Shown one piece after another: positions 11,135 through 23,189 of a stretch of DNA of 64,000 nt. Every line of letters starts with the position of its first letter. Position 1 is the first letter of the stretch. A model generated the notes under the pieces. It worked only from the letters and a program-made list of their open reading frames with translations, was not told the origin of the DNA and ran no database searches. This DNA comes from Archivesica marissinica (taxonomy: Eukaryota > Mollusca > Bivalvia > Venerida > Vesicomyidae): the NCBI GenBank assembly GCA_014843695.1, contig CM026390.1:4275971-4339970 (forward strand), in the 5' to 3' direction. The translations under genes and the position numbers were made by a program.

Positions 11135-12378
11135 CACCAGTAATCTCATGTAGTGCCAGTAATCTCTATGTAGTACCAGTAATCTCATGTAGTACCAGTA
11201 ATCTCATGTAGTGCCAGTAATCTCATGTAGTACCAGTAATATCTATGTAGTACCAGTAATCTCTATGTAGTACCAGTAATCTCTATGTAGTACCAGTAAT
11301 ATCTATGTAGTGCCAGTAATCTCTATGTAGTACCAGTAATCTCTATGTAGTACCAGTAATATCTATGTAGTACCAGTAATCTCTATGTAGTACCAGTAAT
11401 CTCTATGTAGTACCAGTAATCTCTATGTAGTGCCAGTAATCTCATGTAGTGCCAGTAATCTCTATGTAGTACCAGTAATCTCATGTAGTACCAGTAATCT
11501 CATGTAGTGCCAGTAATATCATGTAGTACCAGTAATATCTATGTAGTACCAGTAATCTCTATGTAGTGCCAGTAATCTCTATGTAGTACCAGTAATATCT
11601 ATGTAGTGCCAGTAATCTCATGTAGTGCCAGTAATCTCATGTAGTACCAGTAATCTCATGTAGTGCCAGTAATCTCATGTAGTACCAGTAATCTCATGTA
11701 GTACCAGTAATCTCTATGTAGTGCCAGTAATCTCTATGTAGTACCAGTAATATCTATGTAGTGCCAGTAATCTCATGTAGTGCCAGTAATCTCATGTAGT
11801 ACCAGTAATCTCATGTAGTGCCAGTAATCTATATGTAGTACCAGTAATCTCATGTAGTGCCAGTAATCTCATGTAGTACCAGTAATCTCATGTAGTGCCA
11901 GTAATCTCTATGTAGTACCAGTAATCTCAGGTAGTACCAGTAATCTCATGTAGTGCCAGTAACCTCATGTAGTGCCAGTAATCTCTATGTAGTGCCAGTA
12001 AACTCATTTAGTGCCAGTAATCTCTATGTAGTACCAGTAATCTCATGTAATGCCAGTAACCTCATGTAGTGCCAGTAATCTCATGTAGTACCAGTAATCT
12101 CATGTAGTACCAGTAATCCCATGTAGTACCAGTAATCTCATGTAGTACCAGTAATATCTATGTAGTACCAGTAATCTCTATGTAGTACCAGTAATATCTA
12201 TGTAGTACCAGTAATCTCATGTAGTACCAGTAATCTCATGTAGTGCCAGTAATCTCTATGTAATGCCAGTAATCTCATGTAGTACCAGTAATCTCATGTA
12301 GTACCAGTAATCTCATGTAGTGCCAGTAATCTCTATGTAATGCCAGTAATCTCATGTTGTGCCAGTAATCTCTATGTA
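11135..12378. repeat. 19/20-bp minisatellite AGTACCAGTAATCTC(T)ATGT
   Basis: Array of units AGTACCAGTAATCTCATGT (19 bp) and AGTACCAGTAATCTCTATGT (20 bp), about 63 copies, abutting the 12/18-bp array at ...TACCACCAGTAATCT. Its right end runs into GGTGGGTTAGATATGCTTAC followed by TGCTTATCCACTGA. This resembles the inside of the MITE-like element at 46683-47108, which has AGTCCCAGTAATATCTATGG, then GGTGGGATAGATATGG and CTTATCCACT. The array therefore looks like an expansion of one short part of that dispersed element. Confidence 0.95.
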
Positions 12379-12488
12379 GGTGGGTTAGATATGCTTACTG
12401 CTTATCCACTGATCACAAGTTGCTATATATATATCTATCTATCTAACCTTACAATGACTACCCATATTAAATAACACATCTTTACTCT

Positions 12489-13320
12489 TTGCCCCACTAA
12501 CTAATACATAACTACATATAGTTATACTATACTAACAATGTAACAGTTGTGATGTAGGTACTGGTAATACCTAACTACGTATACTATACTAACAATGTAA
12601 CAGTTGTGATGTAGGTACTGGTAATACCTAACTACGTATACTATACTAACAATGTAACAGTTGTGATGTAGATACTGGTAATACCTAACTACATATACTA
12701 TACTAACAATGTAACAGTTGTGATGTAGGTACTGGTAATACCTAACTACATATAGTTATACTATACTAACAATGTAACAGTTGTGATGTAGGTACTTGTA
12801 ATACCTAACTACATATACTATACTAACAATGTAACAGTTGTGATGTAGATACTGGTAATACCTAACTACATATACTATACTAACAATGTAACAGTTGTGA
12901 TGTAGATACTGGTAATACCTAACTACGTATACTATACTAACAATGTAACAGTTGTGATGTAGATACTGGTAATACCTAACTACATATACTATACTAACAA
13001 TGTAACAGTTGTGATGTAGATACTGGTAATACCTAACTACCTATACTAACAATGTAACAGTTGTGATGTAGATACTTGTAATACCTAACTACCTATACTA
13101 TACTAACAATGTAACAGTTGTGATGTAGATACTGGTAATACCTAACTACGTATACTATACTAACAATGTAACAGTTGTGATGTAGATACTGGTAATACCT
13201 AACTACGTATACTATACTAACAATGTAACAGTTGTGATGTAGATACTGGTAATACCTAACTACGTATACTATACTAACAATGTAACAGTTGTGATGTAGA
13301 TACTGGTAATACCTAACTTA
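12489..13320. repeat. 57-bp tandem repeat, about 14 copies
   Basis: Units of about 57 bp with core ACTATACTAACAATGTAACA and GTTGTGATGTAGATACTGGT. Variants include TAGGTACTGG versus TAGATACTGG and an extra TAGTTAT in some copies. The array ends about 45 bp upstream of the acceptor of the exon at 13364. A short AT/ATCT microsatellite lies upstream at about 12425-12446. Confidence 0.94.
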
Positions 13321-13363
13321 ACTAGTGATATAAGTACCTGTAAGTTATTCACATATGTTTCAG

Positions 13364-13493
13364 GTGTATTTCCAGCGTGTACTGTCAGCTAGTTCAGTGC
13401 GCAATGCCCAGGTGTTGTCGTATGTTGCAGCATTTGGTTGTGTAATAATGTCTATACCATCTGTAATCATTGGAGCAATAGCGACTGTAACTG
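13364..13493 (+). CDS. SLC5A7: High-affinity choline transporter, internal exon
   Basis: Acceptor CATATGTTTCAG ends at 13363 and donor GTAAGT begins at 13494. The exon enters in phase 0 and leaves in phase 1 (43 codons plus one base). It reads [20 protein letters not shown]... and ends ...[13 protein letters not shown], with the final G pairing with AT of the next exon to give Asp. The preceding ...GGIPWQ plus VYFQRVLS is a highly conserved CHT1 block, and [18 protein letters not shown] is the following transmembrane helix. The next 11.5-kb intron is filled with several arrays, the first starting only about a dozen bases after the donor. An open frame that runs on past 13493 is intron read-through and not coding. 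Confidence 0.94.
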
Positions 13494-13505
13494 GTAAGTT
13501 TGGCT

Positions 13506-14876
13506 TCCCACCACCGGGGCTCTCTGACCATGTGGGTACGGTCGTTCACCGGGGCTCTCTGACCATGTGTGTATGGTCGTTTACCGGGGCTCTGTGACCA
13601 TGTGTGTACGGTCGTTCACCGGGGCTCTGTGACCATGTGTGTACGGTCGTTTACCGGGCTCTGTGACAATGTGTGTATGGTCGTTTATCAGGGCTCTGTG
13701 ACTATGTGGGTACGGTCATTCACCGGGGCTCTGTGACCCTGTGTGTATGGTCGTTTATCAGGGCTCTGTGACTATGTGGGTATGGTCATTCACCGGCTGT
13801 GACCATGTGGGTACGTTCATTCACCGGGGCTCTGTGACTATGTGGGTACGTTCATTCACCGGGGCTCTGTGACTATGTGGGTACGTTCATTCACCGGGGC
13901 TCTGTGATTATGTGGGTACGTTCATTCACCGGGGCTCTGTGACTATGAGGGTACGTTCATTCACCGGGGCTCTGTGACCATGTGGGTACGTTCATTCACC
14001 GGGGCTCTGTGACTATGTGGGTACGTTCATTCACCAGGGCTCTGTGATTATGTGGGTACGTTCATTCACCGGGGCTCTGTGACTATGAGGGTACGTTCAT
14101 TCACCGGGGCTCTGTGACCATGTGGGTACGTTCATTCACCGGGGCTCTGTGACCATGTGGGTACGGTCATTCACCAGGGCTCTGTGACCATGTGGGTACG
14201 GTCGATCACCGGGGCTCTGTGACCATGTGGGTACGGTCATTCACCGGGGCTCTGTGACCATGTGGGTACGGTCGTTTACCGGGGCTCTGTGACCATGTGG
14301 GTACGGTCGTTTACCGGGGCTCTGTGACCATGTGGGTACGGTCATTCACCAGGGCTCTGTGACCATGTGGGTACGGTCATTTACCGGGGCTCTGTGACCA
14401 TGTGGGTATGGTCATTCACCAGGGCTCTGTGACCATGTGGGTACGATCGTTTACCGGGGTCTGTGACCATGTGGGTACGGTCGTTTACCGGTGCTCTGTG
14501 ACCATGTGGGTACGGTCGTTTTACCGGTGCTCTGTGACCATATGGGTACGGTCGTTTACCGGGGCTCTGTGACCATGTGGGTACGGTCGTTTACCGTTGC
14601 TCTGTGACCATATGGGTACGGTCGTTTACCGGGGCTCTGTGACCATGTGGGTACGGTCGTTTACCGGGGCTCTGTGACCATGTGGGTACGATCGTTTACC
14701 GGGGTCTGTGACCATGTGGGTACGGTCGTTTACCGGTGCTCTGTGACCATATGGGTACGGTCGTTTACCGGGGCTCTGTGACCATGTGGGTACGGTCGTT
14801 TACCGGGGCTCTGTGACCATGTGGGTACGGTCGTTTACCGGGGCTCTGTGACCATGTGGGTACGGTCATTCACTGT
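13506..14876. repeat. 35-bp minisatellite, about 39 copies
   Basis: Unit of about 35 bp with core ACCGGGGCTCTGTGACCATG followed by TGGGTACGGTCGTT. Start-side copies have GCTCTCTGACC. Middle copies carry GTTCATTCACC and right-side copies GGTCGTTTACC, so sub-blocks have spread separately. It is G+C-richer than the rest of the intron. The array ends at ...TCACTGTAGGTTCCAATCCC. GGTTCCAATCC is a B-box-like motif, so a tRNA-derived source is possible but unproven. Confidence 0.95.
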
Positions 14877-14970
14877 AGGTTCCAATCCCACTAGGGGTGT
14901 CAACATCTTTCATTGATTTACTGTCATATTATTTTATTAAAATCTTTGCTTGAAGCTGTCATTATGGAAT

Positions 14971-17160
14971 GTCCGACACACTAACACAGAATACCGTGCG
15001 ACATGCTAACACAGAATACCGTGCGACACACTAACACAGAATACTGTGCGACACACTAACACAGAATACCGTGCGACACACTAACACAGAATACCGTTAG
15101 ACACACTAACACAATACCGTGCGACACACTAACACAGAATACCATGCGACACACTAACACAGAATACCGTGCGACACACTAACATAGAATACCGTGCGAC
15201 ACACTAACACATAATACTGTGCGACACACTAACACAGAATACCGTGCGACACACTAACACAGAATACCGTGCGACACACTAACACAGAATACCGTGCGAC
15301 ACACTAACACATAATACTGTGCGACACACTAACATAGAATACCGTGCGACACACTAACACAGAATACCGTGCGACATGCTAACACAGAATACCGTGCGAA
15401 ATGCTAACACAGAATACAGTGCGACACACTAACACAGAATACTGTGCAACACACTAACACAGAATATCGTGTGACACACTAACACAGAATACCGTGCGAC
15501 ATGCTAACACAGAATACCGTGTGACACGCTAACACAGAATACTGTGCGACACACTAACACATAATACCGTGCGACACACTAACACATAATACCGTGCGAC
15601 ACACAAACACATAATACCGTGCGACACACTAACACAGAATACCGTGCGACACACTAACACAGAATACCATTAGACACACTAACACAGAATACCGTGCGAC
15701 ACACTAACACATAATACTGTGCGACACGCTAACACAGAATAACGTGCGACATGCTAACACAGAATACCGTGTGACACACTAACACATAATACCGTGCAAC
15801 ATGCTAACACAGAATACCGTGTGACACGCTAACACATAATACTGTGCGACACACTAACACATAATACTGTGCGACACACTAACATAGAATACCGTGCGAC
15901 ACACTAACACAGAATACCGTGCGACATGCTAACACAGAATACCGTGCGAAATGCTAACACAGAATACAGTGTGACACACTAACACAAAATACTGTGCGAC
16001 ACACTAACACAGAATATCGTGTGACACACTAACACAGAATACCGTGCGACATGCTAACACAGAATACCGTGTGACACGCTAACACAGAATACTGTGCGAC
16101 ACACTAACACATAATACCGTGCGACACACTAACACATAATACCGTGCGACACACTAACACAGAATACCGTGCGACACACTAACACAGAATACCGTGCGAC
16201 ACACTAACACATAATACTGTGCGACACGCTAACACAGAATAACGTGCGACATGCTAACACAGAATACCGTGTGACACACTAACACATAATACCGTGCAAC
16301 ATGCTAACACAGAATACCGTGTGACACGCTAACACATAATACTGTGCGACACACTAACACATAATACCGTGTGACACACTAACACATAATACTGTGTGAC
16401 ACACTAACACAGAATACCGTGCGACATGCTAACACATAATACCGTGCAACATGCTAACACAGAATACCGTGTGACACACTAACACAGAATACCGTGTGAC
16501 ACACTAACACATAATACCGTGCATCATGCTAACACAGAATACCGTGTGACACACTAACACAGAATACCATGCGACATGCTAACACAGAATACTGTGCGAC
16601 ACACTAACACATAATACCGTGCGACATGCGAACACAGAATACTGTGTGACACACTAAAATAATACCATGCGACACACTAACACAGAATACCGTGCGACAC
16701 ACTAACACAGAATACCGTGTGACATGCTAACACAGAATACCGTGCGACACACTAACACATAATACCATGTGACATGCTAACACAGAATACCGTGCGACAC
16801 ACTAACACATAATACCGTGCGACACACTAACACATAATACCGTGCGACATGCTAACAAAGAATACCGTGTGACACACTAACACAGAATACCGTGCGACAC
16901 ACTAACACATAATACCGTGTGACACACTAACACAGAATACCGTGCGACACACTAACACAGAATACCGTGCGACACACTAACACAGAATACCGTGCGACAC
17001 ACTAACACAGAATACCGTGCGACACACTAACACAGAATACCGTGTGACACTAACACAGAATATCGTGCGACACTAACACAGAATACCGTGTGACACTAAC
17101 ACAGAATATCGTGCGACACTAACACAGAATACCGTGTGACACTAACACAGAATATCGTGC
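14971..17160. repeat. 25-bp minisatellite, about 88 copies
   Basis: Unit of 25 bp: CGACACACTAACACAGAATA followed by CCGTG. Common variants are ATGCT for ACACT, CATAATA for CAGAATA, and CTGTG for CCGTG. The last six or so units, from about 17045, lose bases (TGACACTAACACAGAATATC). A run of variants starting at 15301 recurs at 15851, a shift of 550 bp or 22 units, showing block duplication. Confidence 0.96.
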
Positions 17161-17205
17161 ACAATAGACAGAAAAACAAATAATAGGAAACATTGAATAA
17201 TCAGC

Positions 17206-20200
17206 AAGAAATAAATATCTAAGAGGCTTCTGCATAGTCTGTTTGGTTGTCCAGTGATATCTAAGAGGCTTGTGGTTAGCCACACATTCTACTGCATAGT
17301 CTGTTTGGTTGTCCAGTGATGTCTAAGAGGCTTGTGGTTAGCCACACATTCTACTGCATAGTCTGTTTGGTTGTCCAGTGATGTCTAAGAGGCTTGTGGT
17401 TAGCCACACATTCTACTGCATAGTCTGTTTGGTTGTCCAGTGATGTCTAAGAGGCTTGTGGTTAGCCACACATTCTACTGCATAGTCTGTTTGGTTGTCC
17501 AGTGATGTCTAAGAGGCTTGTGGTTAGCCACACATTCTACTGCATAGTCTGTTTGGTTGTCCAGTGATGTCTAAGAGGCTTGTGGTTAGCCACACATTCT
17601 ACTGCATAGTCTGTTTGGTTGTCCAGTGATGTCTAAGAGGCTTGTGGTTAGCCACACATTCTACTGCATAGTCTGTTTGGTTGTCCAGTGATGTCTAAGA
17701 GGCTTGTGGTTAGTCACACATTCTACTGCATAGTCTGTTTGGTTGTCCAGTGATGTCTAAGAGGCTTGTGGTTAGCCACACATTCTACTGCATAGTCTGT
17801 TTGGTTGTCCAGTGATGTCTAAGAGGCTTGTGGTTAGCCACACATTCTACTGCATAGTCTGTTTGGTTGTCCAGTGATGTCTAAGAGGCTTGTGGTTAGC
17901 CACACATTCTACTGCATAGTCTGTTTGGTTGTCCAGTGATGTCTAAGAGGCTTGTGGTTAGCCACACATTCTACTGCATAGTCTGTTTGGTTGTCCAGTG
18001 ATGTCTAAGAGGCTTGTGGTTAGCCACACATTCTACTGCATAGTCTGTTTGGTTGTCCAGTGATGTCTAAGAGGCTTGTGGTTAGCCACACATTCTACTG
18101 CATAGTCTGTTTGGTTGTCCAGTGATGTCTAAGAGGCTTCTGCATAGTCTGTTTGGTTGTCCAGTGATGTCTAAGAGGCTTGTGGTTAGCCACACATTCT
18201 ACTGCATAGTCTGTTTGGTTGTCCAGTGATGTCTAAGAGGCTTGTGGTTAGCCACACATTCTACTGCATAGTCTGTTTGGTTGTCTAGTGATGTCTAAGA
18301 GGCTTGTGGTTAGCCACACATTCTACTGCATAGTCTGTTTGGTTGTCCAGTGATGTCTAAGAGGCTTGTGGTTAGCCACACATTCTACTGCATAGTCTGT
18401 TTGGTTGTCCAGTGATGTCTAAGAGGCTTGTGGTTAGCCACACATTCTACTGCATAGTCTGTTTGGTTGTCTAGTGATGTCTAAGAGGCTTGTGGTTAGC
18501 CACACATTCTACTGCATAGTCTGTTTGGTTGTCCAGTGATGTCTAAGAGGCTTGTGGTTAGCCACACATTCTACTGCATAGTCTGTTTGGTTGTCCAGTG
18601 ATGTCTAAGAGGCTTGTGGTTAGCCACACATTCTACTGCATAGTCTGTTTGGTTGTCCAGTGATGTCTAAGAGGCTTGTGGTTAGCCACACATTCTACTG
18701 CATAGTCTGTTTGGTTGTCCAGTGATGTCTAAGAGGCTTCTGCATAGTCTGTTTGGTTGTCCAGTGATGTCTAAGAGGCTTGTGGTTAGCCACACATTCT
18801 ACTGCATAGTCTGTTTGGTTGTCCAGTGATGTCTAAGAGGCTTGTGGTTAGCCACACATTCTACTGCATAGTCTGTTTGGTTGTCTAGTGATGTCTAAGA
18901 GGCTTGTGGTTAGCCACACATTCTACTGCATAGTCTGTTTGGTTGTCCAGTGATGTCTAAGAGGCTTGTGGTTAGCCACACATTCTACTGCATAGTCTGT
19001 TTGGTTGTCCAGTGATGTCTAAGAGGCTTGTGGTTAGCCACACATTCTACTGCATAGTCTGTTTGGTTGTCTAGTGATGTCTAAGAGGCTTGTGGTTAGC
19101 CACACATTCTACTGCATAGTCTGTTTGGTTGTCCAGTGATGTCTAAGAGGCTTGTGGTTAGCCACACATTCTACTGCATAGTCTGTTTGGTTGTCTAGTG
19201 ATGTCTAAGAGGCTTGTGGTTAGCCACACATTCTACTGCATAGTCTGTTTGGTTGTCCAGTGATGTCTAAGAGGCTTGTGGTTAGCCACACATTCTACTG
19301 CATAGTCTGTTTGGTTGTCCAGTGATGTCTAAGAGGCTTGTGGTTAGCCACACATTCTACTGCATAGTCTGTTTGGTTGTCCAGTGATGTCTAAGAGGCT
19401 TGTGGTTAGCCACACATTCTACTGCATAGTCTGTTTGGTTGTCCAGTGATGTCTAAGAGGCTTGTGGTTAGCCACACATTCTACTGCATAGTCTGTTTGG
19501 TTGTCTAGTGATGTCTAAGAGGCTTGTGGTTAGCCACACATTCTACTGCATAGTCTGTTTGGTTGTCCAGTGATGTCTAAGAGGCTTCTGCATAGTCTGT
19601 TTGGTTGTCCAGTGATGTCTAAGAGGCTTGTGGTTAGCCACACATTCTACTGCATAGTCTGTTTGGTTGTCCAGTGATGTCTAAGAGGCTTGTGGTTAGC
19701 CACACATTCTACTGCATAGTCTGTTTGGTTGTCCAGTGATGTCTAAGAGGCTTGTGGTTAGCCACACATTCTACTGCATAGTCTGTTTGGTTGTCCAGTG
19801 ATGTCTAAGAGGCTTCTGCATAGTCTGTTTGGTTGTCCAGTGATGTCTAAGAGGCTTGTGGTTAGCCACACATTCTACTGCATAGTCTGTTTGGTTGTCC
19901 AGTGATGTCTAAGAGGCTTGTGGTTAGCCACACATTCTACTGCATAGTCTGTTTGGTTGTCCAGTGATGTCTAAGAGGCTTGTGGTTAGCCACACATTCT
20001 ACTGCATAGTCTGTTTGGTTGTCCAGTGATGTCTAAGAGGCTTGTGGTTAGCCACACATTCTACTGCATAGTCTGTTTGGTTGTCCAGTGATGTCTAAGA
20101 GGCTTGTGGTTAGCCACACATTCTACTGCATAGTCTGTTTGGTTGTCCAGTGATGTCTAAGAGGCTTGTGGTTAGCCACACATTCTACTGCATAGTCTGT

Positions 20201-21191
20201 TTGGTTGTCCAGTGATGTCTAAGAGGCTTGTGGTTAGCCACACATTCTACTGCATAGTCTGTTTGGTTGTCCAGTGATGTCTAAGAGGCTTGTGGTTAGC
20301 CACACATTCTACTGCATAGTCTGTTTGGTTGTCCAGTGATGTCTAAGAGGCTTGTGGTTAGCCACACATTCTACTGCATAGTCTGTTTGGTTGTCTAGTG
20401 ACGTCTAAGAGGCTTGTGGTTAGCCACACATTCTACTGCATAGTCTGTTTGGTTGTCCAGTGATGTCTAAGAGGCTTGTGGTTAGCCACACATTCTACTG
20501 CATAGTCTGTTTGGTTGTCCAGTGATGTCTAAGAGGCTTGTGGTTAGCCACACATTCTACTGCATAGTCTGTTTGGTTGTCCAGTGATGTCTAAGAGGCT
20601 TGTGGTTAGCCACACATTCTACTGCATAGTCTGTTTGGTTGTCTAGTGATGTCTAAGAGGCTTCTGCATAGTCTGTTTGGTTGTCCAGTGACGTCTAAGA
20701 GGCTTGTGGTTAGCCACACATTCTACTGCATAGTCTGTTTGGTTGTCCAGTGATGTCTAAGAGGCTTGTGGTTAGCCACACATTCTACTGCATAGTCTGT
20801 TTGGTTGTCTAGTGATGTCTAAGAGGCTTGTGGTTAGCCACACATTCTACTGCATAGTCTGTTTGGTTGTCTAGTGATGTCTAAGAGGCTTGTGGTTAGC
20901 CACACATTCTACTGCATAGTCTGTTTGGTTGTCCAGTGATGTCTAAGAGGCTTGTGGTTAGCCACACATTCTACTGCATAGTCTGTTTGGTTGTCTAGTG
21001 ATGTCTAAGAGGCTTGTGGTTAGCCACACATTCTACTGCATAGTCTGTTTGGTTGTCTAGTGATGTCTAAGAGGCTTGTGGTTAGCCACACATTCTACTG
21101 CATAGTCTGTTTGGTTGTCCAGTGATGTCTAAGAGGCTTGTGGTTAGCCACACATTCTACTGCATAGTCTGTTTGGTTGTCCAGTGATGTC
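17206..21191. repeat. 62-bp minisatellite, about 65 copies, with a recurrent 42-bp deletion form
   Basis: Highly uniform 62-bp unit: TCTAAGAGGCTTGTGGTTAG, CCACACATTCTACTGCATAG, then TCTGTTTGGTTGTCCAGTGA and TG. Six units lack the 20 bp from GTGGTTAG to ATTCTA, leaving AGGCTTCTGCATAG (near 17223, 18133, 18733, 19583, 19810 and 20660). A second marker is TTGTCTAGTG for TTGTCCAGTG. The lines at 18121-18540 recur essentially unchanged at 18721-19140, a 600-bp shift. Such homogeneity indicates recent amplification. Confidence 0.97.
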
Positions 21192-21329
21192 TTCGTTTTA
21201 TTGACCAGAACAAAAGTTTGGACATAAGCCTGTCGTGTCCGGCTGTGATGTCCTAGTTACGTGGTCCAATAAACTTAATACCAAGTAATGTTGTATCATC
21301 GACCATTGTGTATCATACACATGATCGTA

Positions 21330-22345
21330 TTTAACCTATGATGAAATAATTGAACACCGATAATGGTATCATCAGCAAGTAAGTATCTGTTGATGAATTG
21401 TTCACATGTATTGAAAGATAGTTTACATATAAAATGTACAATTGAGAGATGTCCTTGAACAGAGCCCTGAGGTCCAGAAGTATGTACAATTGAGAGATGT
21501 CCTTGAACAGAGCCCTGAGGTCCAGAAGTATGTCCAATTGAGAGATGTCCTTGAACAGAGCCCTGAGGTCCAGAAGTATGTACAATTGAGAAATGTACTT
21601 GAACAGAGCCCTGAGGTCCAGAAGTATGTACAATTGAGAGATGTCCTTGAACAGAGCCCTGAGGTCCAGAAGTATGTACAATTAAGAGATGTACTTGAAC
21701 AGAGCCCTGAGGTCCAGAAGTATGTACAATTGAGAGATGTCCTTGAACAGAGCCCTGAGGTCCAGAAGTATGTACAATTGAGAGATGTCCTTGAACAGAG
21801 CCCTGAGGTCCAGAAGTATGTACAATTGAGAGATGTCCTTGAACAGAGCCCTGAGGTCCAGAAGTATGTACAATTGAGAGATGTCCTTGAACAGAGCCCT
21901 GAGGTCCAGAAGTATGTACAATTGAGAGATGTCCTAGAACAGAGCCCTGAGGTCCAGAAGTATGTACAATTGAGAGATGTCCTAGAACAGAGCCCTGAGG
22001 TCCAGAAGTATGTCCAATTGAGAGATGTCCTAGAACAGAGCCCTGATGTCCAGAAGTATGTCCAATTGAGAGATGTCCTAGAACAGAGCCCTGAGGTCCA
22101 GAAGTATGTCCAATTGAGAGATGTCCTTGAACAGAGCCCTGAGGTACAATTATGTTGTCCTCATACGTTTTGGTGTCTCTGAATGAGATAAGATTTGAGC
22201 CAGGCAATTGTCTGAGGACTGATGTGATGTTCTCTTAACTTGTCGTTTGTGAATGATTAACTAAGTGAAATGCTTTTGAATCAATAAAATAGTTCCCACA
22301 ATTTGACATGTGTCTATTAGTTTAGTCCATGTCTATAACTGACGT
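21330..22345 (-). pseudogene. Decayed non-LTR retrotransposon reverse transcriptase, interrupted by a minisatellite
   Basis: The minus strand shows reverse-transcriptase blocks in the right order but in shifting frames. First comes LIDTCQIVGTIL (about 22290-22325), then IDSKAFHLVNHS (22250-22285), the DFSKAFDxVNH motif A region. Next are DKLREHHISPQTIAWLKSYL (about 22175-22245) and VPQGSVQG (motif B, about 22130-22150). The 48-bp array follows, then YILYVNYLS (about 21405-21435), and finally RYLLADDTII (about 21350-21380) with the A-D-D motif C. Frameshifts and a stop show it is dead. The order fits LINE-type enzymes; the clade cannot be set from this. It lies antisense in an intron of the choline-transporter gene. 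Confidence 0.82.
21438..22145. repeat. 48-bp minisatellite inside the reverse-transcriptase relic, about 15 copies
   Basis: Unit of 48 bp with core GTACAATTGAGAGATGTCCT and GAACAGAGCCCTGAGGTCCA. Copies differ by CTTGAAC/CTAGAAC and GTACAATT/GTCCAATT. Being 16 codons long it is open on both strands: + reads RDVLEQSPEVQKYVQL and - reads PQGSVQGHLSIVHTSG. The minus frame contains the retroelement motif PQGSVLG in each unit, which reveals its origin. No independent gene is inferred. Confidence 0.95.
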
Positions 22346-22374
22346 TCAAGCAGTGTCAATATAATGCTTATTAC

Positions 22375-22733
22375 TAAAATATGACTGGTCCGCCTCCGTG
22401 GTCGAGTGGTTACGGTCGCTGACTTGTATGCCACTGTAACCTATCATCACTGATGGTCCGCCTCCGTGGTCAAGTGGTTACGGTCGCTGACTTGTATACC
22501 ACTGTAACCTATCATCACTGATGGTCACGGGTTCGAGCCCCGTTCAGACCGTGTCTCATTTATATGAAAAAGTTGGCAGTTTCTTACGAAAGTTGGTGCA
22601 CCCAAGTACTGGTTAACCGCTGGAGCCTGCCCAGGAAAGGTGTTGTTAGGTAAACTGCCAGCCGGCGATATAGCCCAAAATGGTGCTGATGCAGGCATAA
22701 AACCCGAAATATAAAATAACATATAAAATATGA
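22375..22733 (+). mobile_element. tRNA-derived SINE, family 1, copy 2, with duplicated head
   Basis: Full-length relative of 8263-8520, bounded by the 10-bp direct repeat TAAAATATGA at 22375-22384 and 22724-22733. The tRNA-like head (CGCCTCCGTGGTCGAGTGGT...) occurs twice in tandem, about 67 bp apart, and only the second is followed by the B box GGTTCGAGCCC. The join falls at the shared TGATGGTC. The body and tail (…GCGATATAGCCCAAAATGGT…) match copy 1. It sits directly upstream of the LINE relic's visible 5' end. Confidence 0.85.
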
Positions 22734-23189
22734 ATGATTGGCGTGGATGTTTTCTGCAATACATGCTTTAATGCTATTGGAAACATGTTTGTTCCTAATG
22801 TTTTTGAAAGAGTTGGGAGTCCAGAAATGTTTGTATGTTTCTGATTTTGAGATCTTTTTAAATATATCACTAATTTTTGATATTCTGAATGACTTACGAA
22901 ATGAAGAATTTGCAATGCTCAAGTTAAATGTTTTTGTGATAGGCTTAGAAATATATACTTTTTAAGTTGGTAAATTTTGATACTACATTATATATGCTAT
23001 GTTGATTTGCTAGCGTCAAGAGAATTTAGTTGCTTGGCAACAAAACTAATGAGTTATTGACTTTATGTTGCAATGAATTGACTTGTCAACATGCCATTGA
23101 TGAGACAACATTAAATCAGCTAAGTGTGGCACATTTTGAAAAACAATTAGAAAGTAATTGTTGAAGAATTGAGCTGTTTCAGTTGCTTC
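22734..23189. other. A+T-rich intronic spacer, no gene seen
   Basis: About 455 bp of A+T-rich sequence. Overlapping open frames of 75-112 codons occur on both strands at 22584-22965, partly over the SINE. They lack domain features and match no family I recognise, so they are not called. Confidence 0.5.

Noticed and set aside
10069..11211. 380-codon + frame and 327-codon - frame
   Set aside because: Produced by 12/18-bp units (multiples of three). The + frame begins inside the exon's wrong register and runs through intron repeats.
21442..22182. 246-codon + frame with RDVLEQSPEVQKYVQL repeats, which looks like a tandem-repeat protein
   Set aside because: The complementary strand shows the unit comes from a reverse-transcriptase motif. 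The + frame is the antisense of that and has no start context or domain outside the repeat.
22584..22965. Small proteins of 75-112 residues on both strands
   Set aside because: They overlap a SINE or A+T-rich spacer, show no domain, and occur in several frames at once, as expected by chance.
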